From contig CM066732.1 in assembly GCA_033961575.1 (NCBI GenBank), forward strand, positions 97,021,187 to 97,085,186: 64,000 nucleotides of DNA, given 5' to 3'. Under the pieces are notes generated by a model. That model was not told the DNA's origin, searched no databases, and saw only the letters and a program-made list of their open reading frames with translations. Shown piece after piece: positions 1-11,555 of this stretch. Positions within the stretch are counted from its first letter, which is position 1; each line of letters begins with the position of its first letter. The DNA is from Aselliscus stoliczkanus. Lineage: Eukaryota; Chordata; Mammalia; Chiroptera; Hipposideridae. The position numbers and the translations under genes were made by a program.

Positions 1-1260
1 TTTAATGTAAACTTATTCAGATTTTGTTTCAACTTGTGACAGTTTTAGTACTTTGACATTTTTAAGAAATTGTTCATTTATACTGTCAAATTTGTTGGCC
101 TAAAGTTTTTTATAATACTCCCTTACATCCTATAGGATCGCTAGTGATAAATCCCTTTCATTCCTGATACTAGTAATTTGTGTTCTGTTTTTCATTATCA
201 GTCTACTGGTTTATCAATATTATAGATCTTTTCAAAGAACCAAATTCTGGCTTTGTAATTTTATCTATTTTTTTGTCTTTATTTCATTGATGTCTTCTGT
301 CATTTTTATTATTTCTTTCCTTCTATCTACTGTGGGTTTATTTTGCTCTTCATTTACTAGCTTCTTAAGGCAAAACTTTAGGTCACTGTCTTTAGACTTT
401 TCCTAAAATAGGTTTTTAGGCTATAAACCTCTCTAAACACTACAATAACTGTATTGTATGAATTTTTTTTACTGCTTTTTAATAAATTATCTCTTTTAGA
501 ATAGTTTTAGATTTATAGAAAAGTTGCAAAAATTAATAGAGCACCCATATACCCATTAACATTTTGGTGTTAAGTCTCTGAAAGTTACTTTAACCCCCCA
601 GTTTCCCACATTATGTACATCTTACATTAGTATAATTTGTATACTAATTTATATAATTAAAAAAACATACAACATTAACACATTATTAAATCCATGTTTT
701 TACCTAGTATCCTTTTTCTCTTCCAGGATCTCAACCAGAATACCACACTACAGTTAGTCATCATGTCTCTTTAGGCTCATCTTGACTATGACAGTTATCC
801 CACAAGTTTTGATGTATTTTTATCATCCAGTTCAAAATACTTTCTAATTTCTCTTGTGATTTCTTCCTTAACTCATAGATTTAGAAGTTTCGCTGAATTT
901 CCAAATATTTGTGGCGTTTTTTAGACATCTTGTAATGACATTCTACTTTAATGCCATTACCGTCAAAGAACATATATTCTGTATTGTTTCAATCCTTTCA
1001 AATCTGAAACTTGATTTACAGTGTAGCATATGGTCTACATCTACACATGGGGGGAAAGGTGTATTCTGTAGTTATTAGGTGGAAATCTAAACTGATTTTT
1101 TTTGTTTATCAGTTATTGAGAAGAGTTAAAATCTCTATAATTGTTTTCTATTTCTTCTTTTAATTGTATCAATTTTGCTTGATATATTTTGAAGCTCTGA
1201 ATTAGGCACACACATATTTATGTCTTCCTGATGAATTGACCTTTTACCATTATGAATTTA
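1..1260 (-). mobile_element. Old L1 ORF2 fragment, antisense, split by another LINE fragment
   Basis: The complement of L1 ORF2 is recognisable on both sides (1-460 and about 795-1260), for example TCTTTTCAAAGAACCA at about 228 and CATATGGTCTACATC near 1028. Between them, about 465-795 resembles an L1M 3'UTR piece with TCTTCCAGGATCTCAACC. Heavily mutated; no coding capacity. Confidence 0.75.
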
Positions 1261-1940
1261 AAATTTGAAAAGTACAAAACAGCTTACATCTGAGCTGGTT
1301 TCAAGGTGAGAAATGCTATTTTACAATGAAAGACTCAAACTCACCAACTGAACCCAATAATCAATCTCAGCATTACTAATAGAGGAAAACTAGTGTATAC
1401 AGCATGGCCTATGATACTGTCCCCAAAGTGTGTAACCTGAATCTAATCAAGTGTTTAGCACTACCTTCCAGGTTATAGTAACAAGTTAAATGATATCACT
1501 AGGAACCCCGATAACTGACCAAGTCTCTTCAACAAGTCATGATGAAAAAAGAGAAAGGGAGAAAGAGAGAAAAGGTAACTATTCTAGATTTAAAAAGACT
1601 TCAAGAGACATTAACAGTCAAATGCAATGTATAGATTTAATTGGAAACTGGATTTAAAAACAGTTTTAAAAGGGGGGGACAATTTGTGGAAAATTTAAAG
1701 GATTGGGTATTAGATAATACAGAGGAATTACCATTGTTCAGTGTGGTTATGATATTGAGCTATGCAGTAAAATGTTATTTTTATTAGACACAGATATTAA
1801 AGTATTTAGAAGTGAAATGTCAGGAATGCGACAAAATATAAACAGATCTTAAAATCTGTGATCAACATACATGGGTTCAATATGGTATTTTCTCTACTTT
1901 TCTGAATATTTCTAAGTTTTCATAGTAAAAAATAAAATAA

Positions 1941-2310
1941 GGGCCAGCTAAGTGGCACGTTGGTTAAGAAGAGTTGGCTTGGAACTCCAGCTCCGAGCAG
2001 CAGGGCCCTGGTTTGGATCCCACATTATGAGGGCCAGTGACTCTGTACCTTCTACAGCTAAGATGGTGAATAACAGCTTGACCTGGAGCTGGGCTGCCAT
2101 GAATTGGGGGCAACAGCGTAGGCTGCAGTGGGATTGGCCGGCAAACGACTGCCTCACCTGGGAAGAGCGCAATGATAATACCAACATGGGCCAGTGAAGT
2201 GACATCCTCCATAACTAGACTGAAAACAAAAGGACAACAACTTGTCTGTTCCCCTCCCCCAATTCCCCAATAAAATCTTTAAAAATAATAATAAAAATAA
2301 AACAAAAAAG
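1941..2310 (+). mobile_element. Long-form bat SINE
   Basis: The head is GGGCCAGCTAAGTGGCACG and the tail CCCCAATAAAATCTTT, then an A/AAT-rich tail. It is diverged from other copies. Small open frames on both strands here are SINE shadows. Confidence 0.85.
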
Positions 2311-2560
2311 CTTATAGAGAAAATTATTCCCCTCCCACTCCTGTTTCCCAGTCACCTCCAGCCAGTTACCAGTTTATGTATTCTTCCAGGGATATTCTAT
2401 GCATATACATACAAATACATATATACTTTTAAAGGCACAAATGATTGTACATCCTCTTTTGCACTTTTTTTCCCCACTTACCTTGAAGATCACTCAATAT
2501 TAGCACAGAGGGTTGACTCACTCATTCTAACAAATGTATAATTTATTTAACCATTCCTCT
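2311..2560 (-). mobile_element. Probable L1 3' fragment, antisense
   Basis: It contains GGGATATTCTATGCATATAC and CACTTACCTTGAAGATCA, typical of an antisense L1 3' region recalled from other mammals. Boundaries are approximate. Confidence 0.4.
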
Positions 2561-3119
2561 ACTGACAAAAACTTGGAAATCTCACTTCTTGGTAGTCTCT
2601 TTCAGGTTTAAAATCAAAGAAACAAATCTACTTGACTGTAAGCTATTAATTAGTGATTTAGCATGCCAGATGTGCAACTAGCTGCTGAGGTGCTCTTATC
2701 CACTGAGTACACAAATTAATCCCAAACTTCCCACTTAAAACACTGCAGTTACAAATTTAAAAATACTCAATTACGTGTACTTCTCACTGAGCCATTCCTG
2801 GTCCCAGAACCAAGTCAGGTGGCATCTACCATTATTCCTTGCTTCTCTTGTACGGTAGCCTTCAAACTAAACATGCTCTAACCTAGAAGTACTATAATCA
2901 CCAGTTTTTTCTTTTTAAATATCTTTCTTTTAATCAAAGCAATTGGTTCTGAACTAACCTGATCAGATTCCTTCACACCTTCTACCTCCTTCCAAGCCAT
3001 TCTGCAGTTCTCTTCAGAAACCATCTATTAATAGTATCTTTAATTAAAGCCTCCTACCATTTTCTAGAGACAGTGCTAACTCTAGCAACTGTAACTGTAA
3101 TGTGGTTGCTTCTCAGCAG

Positions 3120-3360
3120 AAGTGCTTGGAATATCTAACTTGGTGCAGCAGGGAAAAAGATAAGCTTGGGCAGCATTCCATGTGAATTTCACCACTTAAC
3201 CCTAGCTAAATTAGCTTGAGCAAATTACCATCAAACTCTCAGAGCTCTTATCTGAAATGTGCTCCCAGAAACCACCTTCCATTACAATACCTCATTAATT
3301 TTTTGACCGATGCGAATGTATCGGCACATGTGTAGTATGTGCTTAATAAATCCTAGTTGA
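3120..3360 (+). mobile_element. MIR (plus orientation)
   Basis: A weak match includes TTAGCTTGAGCAAATTACC and GTAGTATGTGCTTAATAAAT, the MIR core and 3' tail patterns. Confidence 0.5.
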
Positions 3361-3879
3361 ATCTAAATATTATCTTCCATTGTTTCATTCACTACCAAAC
3401 TTGAGAACAGGGCTTAAAACAAAGTTTAAGATTTCCCATGGGGTTTAAAACAGTATTAGGCTCTTAGTAAGTGCTCAAAGGTTATTTTGGCTTGAGTTAA
3501 TTCGCGATAAACCATTATGATGGACAAGGCACTCATCTGCTAGATAAGAGAAGACCTTCCCTGAACTAGGATGGCAGTCCCAAGTTGCTAAGAGCCATAG
3601 AAATCTGAAACTTCCCAACAAGGTGACTTAGTCTCAAAGACGCTCAAAAGATGATGCTGACTCTCAAAGATGATCTAATTGAGCATATAGAAGGGAGACT
3701 GGGGTGCAAAGCATTTCCTCCCCATAATTATGCACCAAAATTAGAACTAAATATTAAATTGACACATAGTAAAAGCTCCATCATTCGTAGCTATTATTAA
3801 GACACACCCGGCTGGGAGAGAAGAGGTGAGGAGGAACAAATAATGGAGGCTGTCACTCATAGTAGGTCGAAAGGTGTCC

Positions 3880-4440
3880 CTGGCCTGAAACCCGCAGGCC
3901 TTTCAGCACCTGGGTCTAGGGAATCACTGCGGCACGGGGGGCATAATGAGATCAGAGGCCTCCCCTAAAGGTCAAGGATCTGCAGCCACGTTTCCTACTG
4001 GGGCAAGGAGCAAGACTGGAACGATACCGCGAGAATCTGTATCCCGAAGCGAGAAACACCGCCTGCCTGTAAACCTGCGCAGCCTCTGGGAGAGGGGGCG
4101 ACCAGGTGGCCCCTGCGCCGCAGCCTGCAGGAGCAGAGACCTGGCCGCGTCCTACAGCCCCAAACCTCCCAAGAGGCAGACCACCGGATCCTCGGGCTCC
4201 CATACGCCTCTACGCAGCCCGGACCCTAGATACTCACCCTCACAACCGACTTACTCCATCAGGCCTCCAAGGCCCCGGCGGGGGAGCTCCCTGACGCCCC
4301 CCTCAGATTTGGGTCCGGCGGCCCGCTCTGGACCCGCTCCCCGCCGGGTACCGCCACCGCCGCCGCCAGCGCGCAGGCGCACCCCTTTTTTTTTTTTCCT
4401 TTCCGTACGCCTTTGTCAATAATCTAGCTTTATTTGAACA
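3880..4440 (-). promoter_or_regulatory. ZNF106: CpG island, probable ZNF106 promoter
   Basis: CpG-rich sequence rises sharply from AT-rich flanks at about 3.9 kb and ends at a T run at 4386. An NRF1-like palindrome lies at 4371-4381. It sits about 4 kb from the SNAP23 island and would fire away from it. The 158-residue plus-strand frame across it is Ser/Pro/Arg-rich compositional noise. Confidence 0.55.
4238..4385 (-). other. ZNF106: Probable ZNF106 first (5'UTR) exon
   Basis: On the minus strand a GC-rich exon would start near 4375-4390, at an NRF1-like GCGCAGGCGC motif, and end at a good donor G|GTGAGTA (GT at 4237-4236). No known ZNF106 coding sequence is seen. The assignment rests on synteny, because ZNF106 lies about 4 kb upstream of SNAP23 in opposite orientation in human. 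The transcription start is inferred. Confidence 0.45.
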
Positions 4441-4719
4441 CACGAGAGTGAACAACGGACACAGGGGAAAAGAGGCTTTTCTCAACAAGAATGGAAGACA
4501 ACCAAGGCAGGCTGGCTTGCGAAAGACAATCCGCTGCACTGAACTCTCCTGTAACTAGCCTCCCTGGCTCCTTTTTTCATTCTCTTTGCTATTTCCGGAT
4601 TTCTCTCTTGGTCTTATTCTCTTCCTAAACCCCCATCATTCCATTTAATTAGAGGCAGCTGTTTCAGCTAGATTTACAACCACCCCTTCCTTGAAAAACT
4701 TATTGAAGCTTAATGGAAG

Positions 4720-4935
4720 TTGCAAAAGCTTTAGAACAGACAGGCCTGAGTAAAAATACTGACCTCGGTACTAATTTGTAACTTTGAACAAGTTTTCTTG
4801 GAAACTCACTTTCCTCAGAGTTAAAATTAAGATAACATCTTATCTCTCAGGGTGTTGCTAGTTTTAAATGACATCACATAGGTCAAGTGCCTATCACAGA
4901 GCAGACAATCCATCAATACCTATGATTATATTCTT
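4720..4935 (+). mobile_element. MIR (plus orientation)
   Basis: TAACTTTGAACAAGTTTTCT, CTCACTTTCCTCAGAG and GTCAAGTGCCTATCACAGAG follow MIR order. It adjoins the LTR at 4.94 kb. Confidence 0.6.
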
Positions 4936-4939
4936 ATTG

Positions 4940-5459
4940 AAACAGGGTCCGGTTGGCACCCCCATAGTCGAAGCCTCTCCATGTTCCTGGCCTCACCTTC
5001 CCTTGACCTTCCTATAGCTTACCAATTAGATCATCCCCCTGTGGCTTGAGCTCGGAATGTGCCCCGTCCCACCCAGTTCCCTGTTTTAGAAAATTACCCT
5101 GAAACTTATGATTAATACCCTTAGGCTTATTAATCACAATCTCAATGGTCTACCACACGAATCCCATCATTGTTCCTGGGTTGCTGACTCCACCAGAGAA
5201 TCACATGGCCACAGGGAAGTCTCTATGGAGACCCCTGGAACCTTCAGGTAGCCTCTGGAGGAATGCCCAGATTTTGCTTTAAAAACCCCAAGCTGGTCTA
5301 AGAAGGTAAGGAAGTTTTTGGAGGTGTTAACCCGCTGCCTTCTCAGACCACTGGTGCTCTGATAATAAACGCTTAGTCTATGACCCAACTCTTGTGTCGA
5401 TCTATTGGCTGAGCGGTCCAGGCAGCACGAGCCCCGGTCTCATCTGGCCTCCGGTTTCA
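4940..5459 (+). mobile_element. Solo LTR (endogenous retrovirus), plus orientation
   Basis: It has an LTR-like layout: TATA-like TTTAAAAACC near 5278, AATAAA at 5364-5369, R/U5-like GC-rich end and terminal TTTCA. A second, opposite copy lies at about 26.8-27.2 kb. Coordinates at the 5' edge are uncertain. No gag, pol or env reading is attached. Confidence 0.65.
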
Positions 5460-5910
5460 TTATCAATACCTACTGTATTTATATTTATTATTAAACTTAG
5501 CTTATACCGATTCCCTCAGGATACTATTTTAGTGACTAAAACTAGTCAGATAAACCAAGTTACATTAAGGTTGATAATAGTGTGAAGTGTTACTCCTATA
5601 TTATTGAGCCTCTAATAACATCTATGTTTAACAAGAACCTCGATGCCTCAAATCAGAGTAAGCAGCTCCATCCAATTATGTGTAAATCCAGATTGGCTTC
5701 TAGAGGATTGAGCAACTATTCCAATTCTGTATTTGTGACATCACAAGTCCTTGAAACACTCCAAGTCTGGGGTCTGCTGCTCATCCTACTCTCCATGAAA
5801 GGCATGCAATGGAAGAGCTGCTTTACCCTATAAGCTCAGGGCCATAGTCCAAAGAAAAGCTTATAGAAGACCAAGGTCAGCTGTTGGTGAACATCAAGGT
5901 AATCCTAGAT

Positions 5911-6565
5911 AGGGGTTTCTCAACCTTGGCACTATTAACATTTTGGAGATAATTCTTGTGCTGTTCTGTGCATTGTAGGATATTTAGCAGCATCCCTGGA
6001 CACTAGATGCCCCTACTACCCGCCCCGCTTACATATTCCCTCACCCCCATCATCTTGACAATCAAAAATGTCTCCAGATAGGGCCGGCCGAGTGGCGCAT
6101 TGGTTAAGCGCTGGTTTTGGGATGCCAGCGGCCCCGGTTCGGATCCCACATGAGGGCCAGTGACACTGCCCTCTACAGCTGACAACAGCTCCACCTGGAG
6201 CTGGGCTGTGCGAGCCCCGGCGATGGTGTGGGCTGCAGCCCCTGCTGCAGTGGCCCGCAGCCAGCGTGAGCGGCTGGCAGCCAAGCGTGAGCTGCCAATA
6301 GCCGCGGTGAGCGACATCCAGAGGCCAGCGACCGATCTGCCTCATCCGGGAAGAGTGCAATGACGATACCAACAGTGAAGCAACATCCTCCGCAACTAAA
6401 CTGAAGAACAAAAAGACAGCAACTTGTCTGTTCCCCTTCCCCGATTCCCCAACGCTGTTCCCCTCCGCCAATTCCCCAATAAAATCTTTAAAAAAAAAAA
6501 AATGTCTCCAGATATTACTAAGTGTCCCCTGGAGGGCAAAAATATTCCTGGTTGAGAACTATGGC
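5911..6565. mobile_element. MER20 (hAT-Charlie) split by a SINE
   Basis: The two parts, 5911-6080 and 6501-6565, form one MER20 copy with TTTCTCAACCTTGGCAC, GATATTTAGCAGCATCCCTGG and GGTTGAGAACTATGG. The SINE at 6081-6500 interrupts it. Confidence 0.8.
6081..6500 (+). mobile_element. Long-form bat SINE in MER20
   Basis: Complete copy: GGGCCGGCCGAGTGGCGC head, CCAATAAAATCTTT plus A-tail, flanked by the perfect 14-base TSD AATGTCTCCAGATA (6067-6080, 6501-6514). Confidence 0.95.
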
Positions 6566-7098
6566 ATTATACCAGTGACCATCCCAACCCTAAATAAACT
6601 CAACCATACGTTTTCTCTAATTCTACCCTCAAGAAGTGATTACTGCTTGAGAAAGCTATGCAGGAGGGCAGAAAATCATGAGTTCATTTTTACTGATCCT
6701 ATACAGGCCCTCCACACTGCTTACTAGTCCTATTACTTTTCTCTGGTCAACTTGCTCTATCCTTTCTACAATATTCCAAATCTTCTCCACTTTCCTTGAA
6801 ACTCCCAACCTCTTTTCTATCAGCAGATGATCTTGTCTCCTACTTCACAGAGAAAACAGAGATCATCAGATGAGAACTTCTTTAACTTCCTGTTACAAAA
6901 CAAACTTACAGACACATACTTCCTCTCACTTATAATTAAAGAAAGTATCTTCTCTTTCTTCCAAGATATTCTTCTCATCAGTGCTTTGGATCGCCTTCTC
7001 AAGATCTTTACCTACTGGCTAGCACTTCTCTTTATTCAACTGTTATTTTCTCAGTTGTATCTCCCTATCATGCTTAAGTTTCTCCTGTTGTAATTCTT

Positions 7099-7214
7099 TT
7101 TTTAATTTTTATTGTTTTTTGAGGGCAGTGTCACTTGGCCCTCATATGTGGGACCAAACCGGGGCCGCTGGCTTCCCAAGCCAGCGCTTAACCACCGCGC
7201 CACTCAGCCGGCCC
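7099..7214 (-). mobile_element. Short-form bat SINE
   Basis: Antisense copy: T-run, GAGGGCAGTGTCAC to CTCAGCCGGCCC. TSD TCCTGTTGTAATTCTT / TCCTGTTTTAATTCTT (7083-7098, 7215-7230). Confidence 0.92.
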
Positions 7215-7496
7215 TCCTGTTTTAATTCTTAAAAAACTAAACAAACAAAAAACCAGAAACAAAAAACTTTGACCTCTTGTCATCCTTTTTCCTTCCTAAG
7301 ACCAAACTTTCCAAAAACATTCTATGACTTGTCCTCATTTCTGAATCTCCCCTCTCTCCAAATTACTGCAATCTATCTTTCAATCTCATGGTTCCACCAC
7401 ATAGCTTTCACTACGATCACCAAAGACCTCTGTGTTATTAAATTCAAGAGATATATTTCTCAGACTTCATCTTCCTTGACTCCGTAGGAATAGACT

Positions 7497-7499
<3 letters not shown>

Positions 7500-7543
<44 letters not shown>
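7500..7543. repeat. (CT)n microsatellite
   Basis: Pure CT dinucleotide run of about 44 bases; likely polymorphic in length. Confidence 0.98.
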
Positions 7544-7548
<5 letters not shown>

Positions 7549-8214
7549 TCCCAACACGGCTTTATTCTTAGAGGTGCTTGGAAGGGTTACCATATCTGCT
7601 TATAACCCTTCAATAGCTCTTAGTGGTCATAGTATAAAGTGCAGGTTTACTAGTCCAAAAACGCAAGACCTTCCTAGATCTAGTCATTCCGACTTTAAAA
7701 ATTTGATTTCCCCCTTCACCGAGAGATATATGATAAGCTCTAAGCCTCTAACCAGGATGAGCAAAGAATTTCCAGGAGGCGCTATGTTTTGGGCATGAAC
7801 CGTTCCCTGTTAAGTCTGGAAAAATTTTTCTCCCTCCTGGACTTCCTGGAGAACTCCTATTTATCCTTCATGATTCAAGTCACTTCCTTTGGGGAACCCT
7901 TTCCAGACACCCCTAAAAATAAGGCTCTTTGTTCATGGTGCGCCAACGGTATCTCGGGTTTTCTATGTGCCACGCACTATAGTCTATCCACTATAATTTG
8001 TTTACATAATTATCTCCCAGTCTAGACAAATCAAAATACCCTGGAGAGCAGAGGAGGCATTCTATTCGCCTTCTTTTCCTCAGCGTTCATCTCGCACACG
8101 GTTAACCCTCATTAAATATTTGTCGCGAGGACACTTCCCACCCGCGGGCGGGACTCGAATTATCCCGTTAACGGGTGGGTCGCTAAGCTCTCCGCCTGCG
8201 TGGCATGAGGATTT

Positions 8215-8620
8215 AAACCCCCGGCACCGTGATTGGCTCCGGCTGCTGGGGTGTGTCCGCGCCTGCGGGAAGTGCGCAGGCGCGCGGCGCCGGCGCGCGC
8301 AGGCGCAGGAAAGGCACCGCTCGTAGTCCGGTCTAGTAGTGTCCGAGCTGCCGCGGCCGGAGAGGATTGGCCGGAACTGCTCGGTGAGTCTCCAGGAGTT
8401 GGGCTAAGGGACCTGGCCGGGGTGAAGCTTGGGATCTTGTCCCAAGAAGAAAAAGTATATCATGACGGTGGAAAAGTTGGTGGGGTCGGGCTTACGGGGA
8501 AGAGGGGACGGTCTGCCCCGTACTGGGTGGGTCGGGCCCGGAGCCAGCCCGCGAGGCGCCGGGAGACCGTGGAGGGGCTGGCGGAGGAAGGGTGGTGGGA
8601 TGGTGTTTCTCTGGATCCGC
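8215..8620 (+). promoter_or_regulatory. SNAP23: SNAP23 CpG-island promoter
   Basis: This is a CpG-dense block in otherwise AT-rich sequence. It has an inverted CCAAT box (ATTGG, 8232-8236) and two near-consensus NRF1 palindromes (TGCGCAGGCGCG at 8273-8284 and CGCGCAGGCGCA at 8296-8307). No TATA box is visible. The pattern suggests a broad, constitutive promoter. Open frames crossing it reflect GC content and are not genes. Confidence 0.75.
8300..8383 (+). other. SNAP23: SNAP23 non-coding exon 1 (approximate 5' end)
   Basis: This GC-rich exon ends at a strong donor, CG|GTGAGTC, at 8384. It holds no ATG in frame with the protein, which starts 14 kb away in exon 2. The 5' boundary is a guess, placed just after the NRF1-like sites, because no transcript data are available. 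Confidence 0.6.
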
Positions 8621-9918
8621 CCTGGAAACCAAGCTGAGGTCAACTCGCCCTCCCTCGCCGTGTTGCTGTGATAGCAATGACGAGACTGGGAAGTACAGCG
8701 ATCAGAGAACTCGGCACCACTTGTGGGAAGAAGGTCTCTGAGGTTCCTGCCATTGGAGAGGCTGCTCTCCAGGGAAGTCCGTAATTACCTCACAGCTTCA
8801 CCGCAGATTCACGGAGACGAAGATCGGCAAAACGAATGTCACAATTCGGGGTTAGAGTAGTGGGGGGAGGGGAAGTCCTGGAAAGCCTGCGGTTTCACCT
8901 CGTCCCTTTTGTTGTCAGTAGTCACCACAGTGTTAGGAGAGGCATGTGAGAGTAGAGGAAACCGAAAAACACCCGAGTTGGGGAAAGACTCTGAGAAGGG
9001 AGCATTATTTTGCCTTTTGCTACTTCTCATCTCCTTCAGGGAGCGGGGAGGCGACGGGGAGAGAGGAGTTTGGATACTGGCAGCTTCTGGAAAATAATGT
9101 AGCTTCTTAATAGCAGATATTTCAAGAATTAAGACTATCAATCCATGTGTCCTTGTGCCCTTACGAGACTGCTTTTCAGATGTCCCAGTAAAATACTGCA
9201 CATAGGGCCAAGTATAATAGAAATGGTTCTCTCACGTTCCTGCCTAACCCAGAAAAATACCACACTTGAAATTCCTGAGACGTGAATAGCTAGAATACTT
9301 TGGGGTCTAATCTTAACATACCTCGTAGTAAAATTTTAAAAAATAATAATATTTCTGCCACCAGCAAAGTTGATGCCTAAGCATCCAGTGATCATTGGTC
9401 ATTCATTCTTTTGGCAAGAGGTAATGAGAAAGAACACATTTATATAAATATTAGCACATAGGGGAAGAAACATCTCTTCTCACATTACCATGCTCCTTTG
9501 ACAGGTCATGTGAAACCAAATAAAATGATCATATAACTTAGCCTACGGCTTAAATATTTATCAGGTTTCTAGAGGAGTTTTTTTTTTTTTTAGGTGCTTG
9601 TGATAGGTGGATATGAACTAGAAAATTGCTGTTAGTTACAGAATACAAATGACTTGTGCCATTTATTTTCTTAACAATAGTACATTCTGTAAACAGTAGA
9701 ATTTCTGTATGCAGTTTATTGTTTGCTTCTTTACTCTAATTGAGCTTAAGCATAGTAACAAGCTCACTTAAGTAAAGGTCACATATTTTCTAATCATTCA
9801 AAACACAACCTTCAACCAAAAAGCAAAGCAAGCAGACAGGCCCTGTTGCTCATGGGACAGCTGTCAGTATTTCACATATCATGAAGCAAGCATACCACCA
9901 TAGTAAATTTTGTCTTTT

Positions 9919-9977
9919 TTTTTTTTTTGAGGGCTTCCCAAGCCAGCGCTTAACCAACCGCGACACTCGGCCGGTCC
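9919..9977 (-). mobile_element. Internally deleted short-form SINE
   Basis: T-run and GAGGG join directly to CTTCCCAAGCCAGCGC, missing about 45 bases of the usual body. TSD GTAAATTTTGTCTTTT lies on both sides. Confidence 0.85.
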
Positions 9978-11324
9978 GTAAATTTTGTCTTTTAGAAGAG
10001 TGTGTTATCTTACTACATATTTTTAATAAACTCTTTAAAAACATTACTGTCTTCAAAGTGATAATCTGTGAAATCATGGTTTTGATGTATTTTATACCTT
10101 TTTCTAGTAGACATTATAGTAAATATGTAACTATTAAATACTTAACTGTTGCTTATATAATGGCTAAAATCATACATTGTTCTTGCTCTGTGCTTTGGAA
10201 AATACTGCTTTTGGCCCTAAGCTACTCATTTTTAAGATGAAGATTGGACTACCTAAACTCTAAGGCCAGTGGACTTCAAAATTCTGTGAGCCCCGTGATG
10301 GCCTTCGCTATTATGACACAATTCTAGCAAATTTACTTTCTTGGTTTCACCAGATGAAACTAGATTAGAATAGCAAAAGGGGAAAAGGATGTTTACGCTT
10401 TGACATTTCTGTGAAATCAGCTACCCTTTTTTCCCCCCTTCTGATTAAGGCACTGTCTTTTCCTCCTTTGGTTCCTGTTTCTTAAACTTTCTGGAAATCT
10501 ATTTCTGAGCCATGTTTATACTCTGCATTATGTATATGAGTTAGTATTTATAATATATGATGTTGCTTGCACCTCAGAGTGCTGAACTTCGTATTCCAGT
10601 GCCATATTTTGTTTCTAGATCTGTAGATTGACAGAGGAGTAGATGACAAGGACTGATATTTTCTTCGTTGTGGTATGTAGTGGTTTGAAACGGATGGATC
10701 CAGAGCCTCCAACAATTGGAGGAAGTGGATTGTGGAGCCAGGAAACAGCATGTACTGTTCCTTTTGTAATGTTGGGAGTGGAGGTGGTATTCCATTCACA
10801 CTCATTTAAATTCACAGATATTAGGTGCCATGTTAGCTCAGTAGGTGGCACTTCAGTCATAAATTCACTGATATTTTGATTTCAATTTCAATTTAGGTTG
10901 TGTTGCTACTAAACTATAAAGTGCTGATCACTATAATTTTCTGGAATTCCTTCATCTTGTTGATTTTTGTGAGTTCCGTAATTTGGATTTAAAGTTTGTT
11001 TTAAATTTATTTTAACAATGTTTTGACAATTGAGATTACTTTTAGATGGCCCCTTGCTGCTTGTATAATAAAATCAAAACTTCTTGGTATAATATACAAA
11101 GCCCTTCACAACCTGCCTCCTGTCTGACTTTTAAAGTCATTGTGCCCCCTTTGTGCACACATTCGCATGTGCGTGCACGTTATATTCCTGCAGAACTCCT
11201 GAGGCTTTACATTGTGGCACTTCTGTGATAATCTAAAGTCATAAATTGTTTAAAGTTGATCGTGCTTGGATTTTGATTCCCAAATCAAAATCATGATAGA
11301 TGTTTAATAATAATTATTATGACA

Positions 11325-11555
11325 AATTTTAATAGCTTTATTGAGCACTACATGACAGCCAAAATTCTTTCTACATGCCTTGCATGAATTAACTCAGTCC
11401 TTATAACAGCATTTAAAGATTTAAAGTAAGCATTATATTATCATTTAATAAGAAAATGGAATCACAGAGAAGTTAAGTAAGCAACAGTCAGGATTTGAAA
11501 CCATTAGCCCTCCAAATATTGGGCACTTAACCACTACACTGTTTTGCCTTTGTAT
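11325..11555 (-). mobile_element. MIR (minus orientation)
   Basis: TTATTGAGCACTACATGACA, GAATCACAGAGAAGTTAAGT and GGCACTTAACCACTACACTG follow the reversed MIR order. Confidence 0.75.

Larger units (their letters stand above)
1261..3879 (-). other. Probable ZNF106 intron 1 sequence outside the repeats
   Basis: No zinc-finger or other recognisable exon was found on either strand. Contents are one long-form SINE, an L1-like antisense piece, a MIR at about 3.1-3.4 kb and unassigned AT-rich DNA. The intron assignment depends on the ZNF106 call at 4.3 kb. Confidence 0.4.

Noticed and set aside
3946..4422. 158-codon open frame in a CpG island
   Set aside because: Composition is Ser/Pro/Arg-rich, as expected for a GC-rich promoter; no domain, and the opposite strand carries a better-supported first exon.
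4911..5471. ATCAATACCT on both sides of the LTR as its target duplication
   Set aside because: Ten bases is too long for an LTR insertion, the copies are not adjacent to LTR-like TG/CA ends on the left, and one lies in the MIR tail; probably chance.
6016..6471. 151-codon frame (similar ones at 18851, 28349, 56103 and 57082-57693)
   Set aside because: All are the same long-form SINE read through; the peptides repeat between copies, proving their repeat origin.
7500..7543. Regular repeat array as a possible CRISPR
   Set aside because: It is a CT microsatellite in a mammalian genome; no spacers.
8233..8637. 134-codon open frame over the SNAP23 promoter
   Set aside because: It crosses exon 1 and its donor, and its composition reflects the CpG island only.
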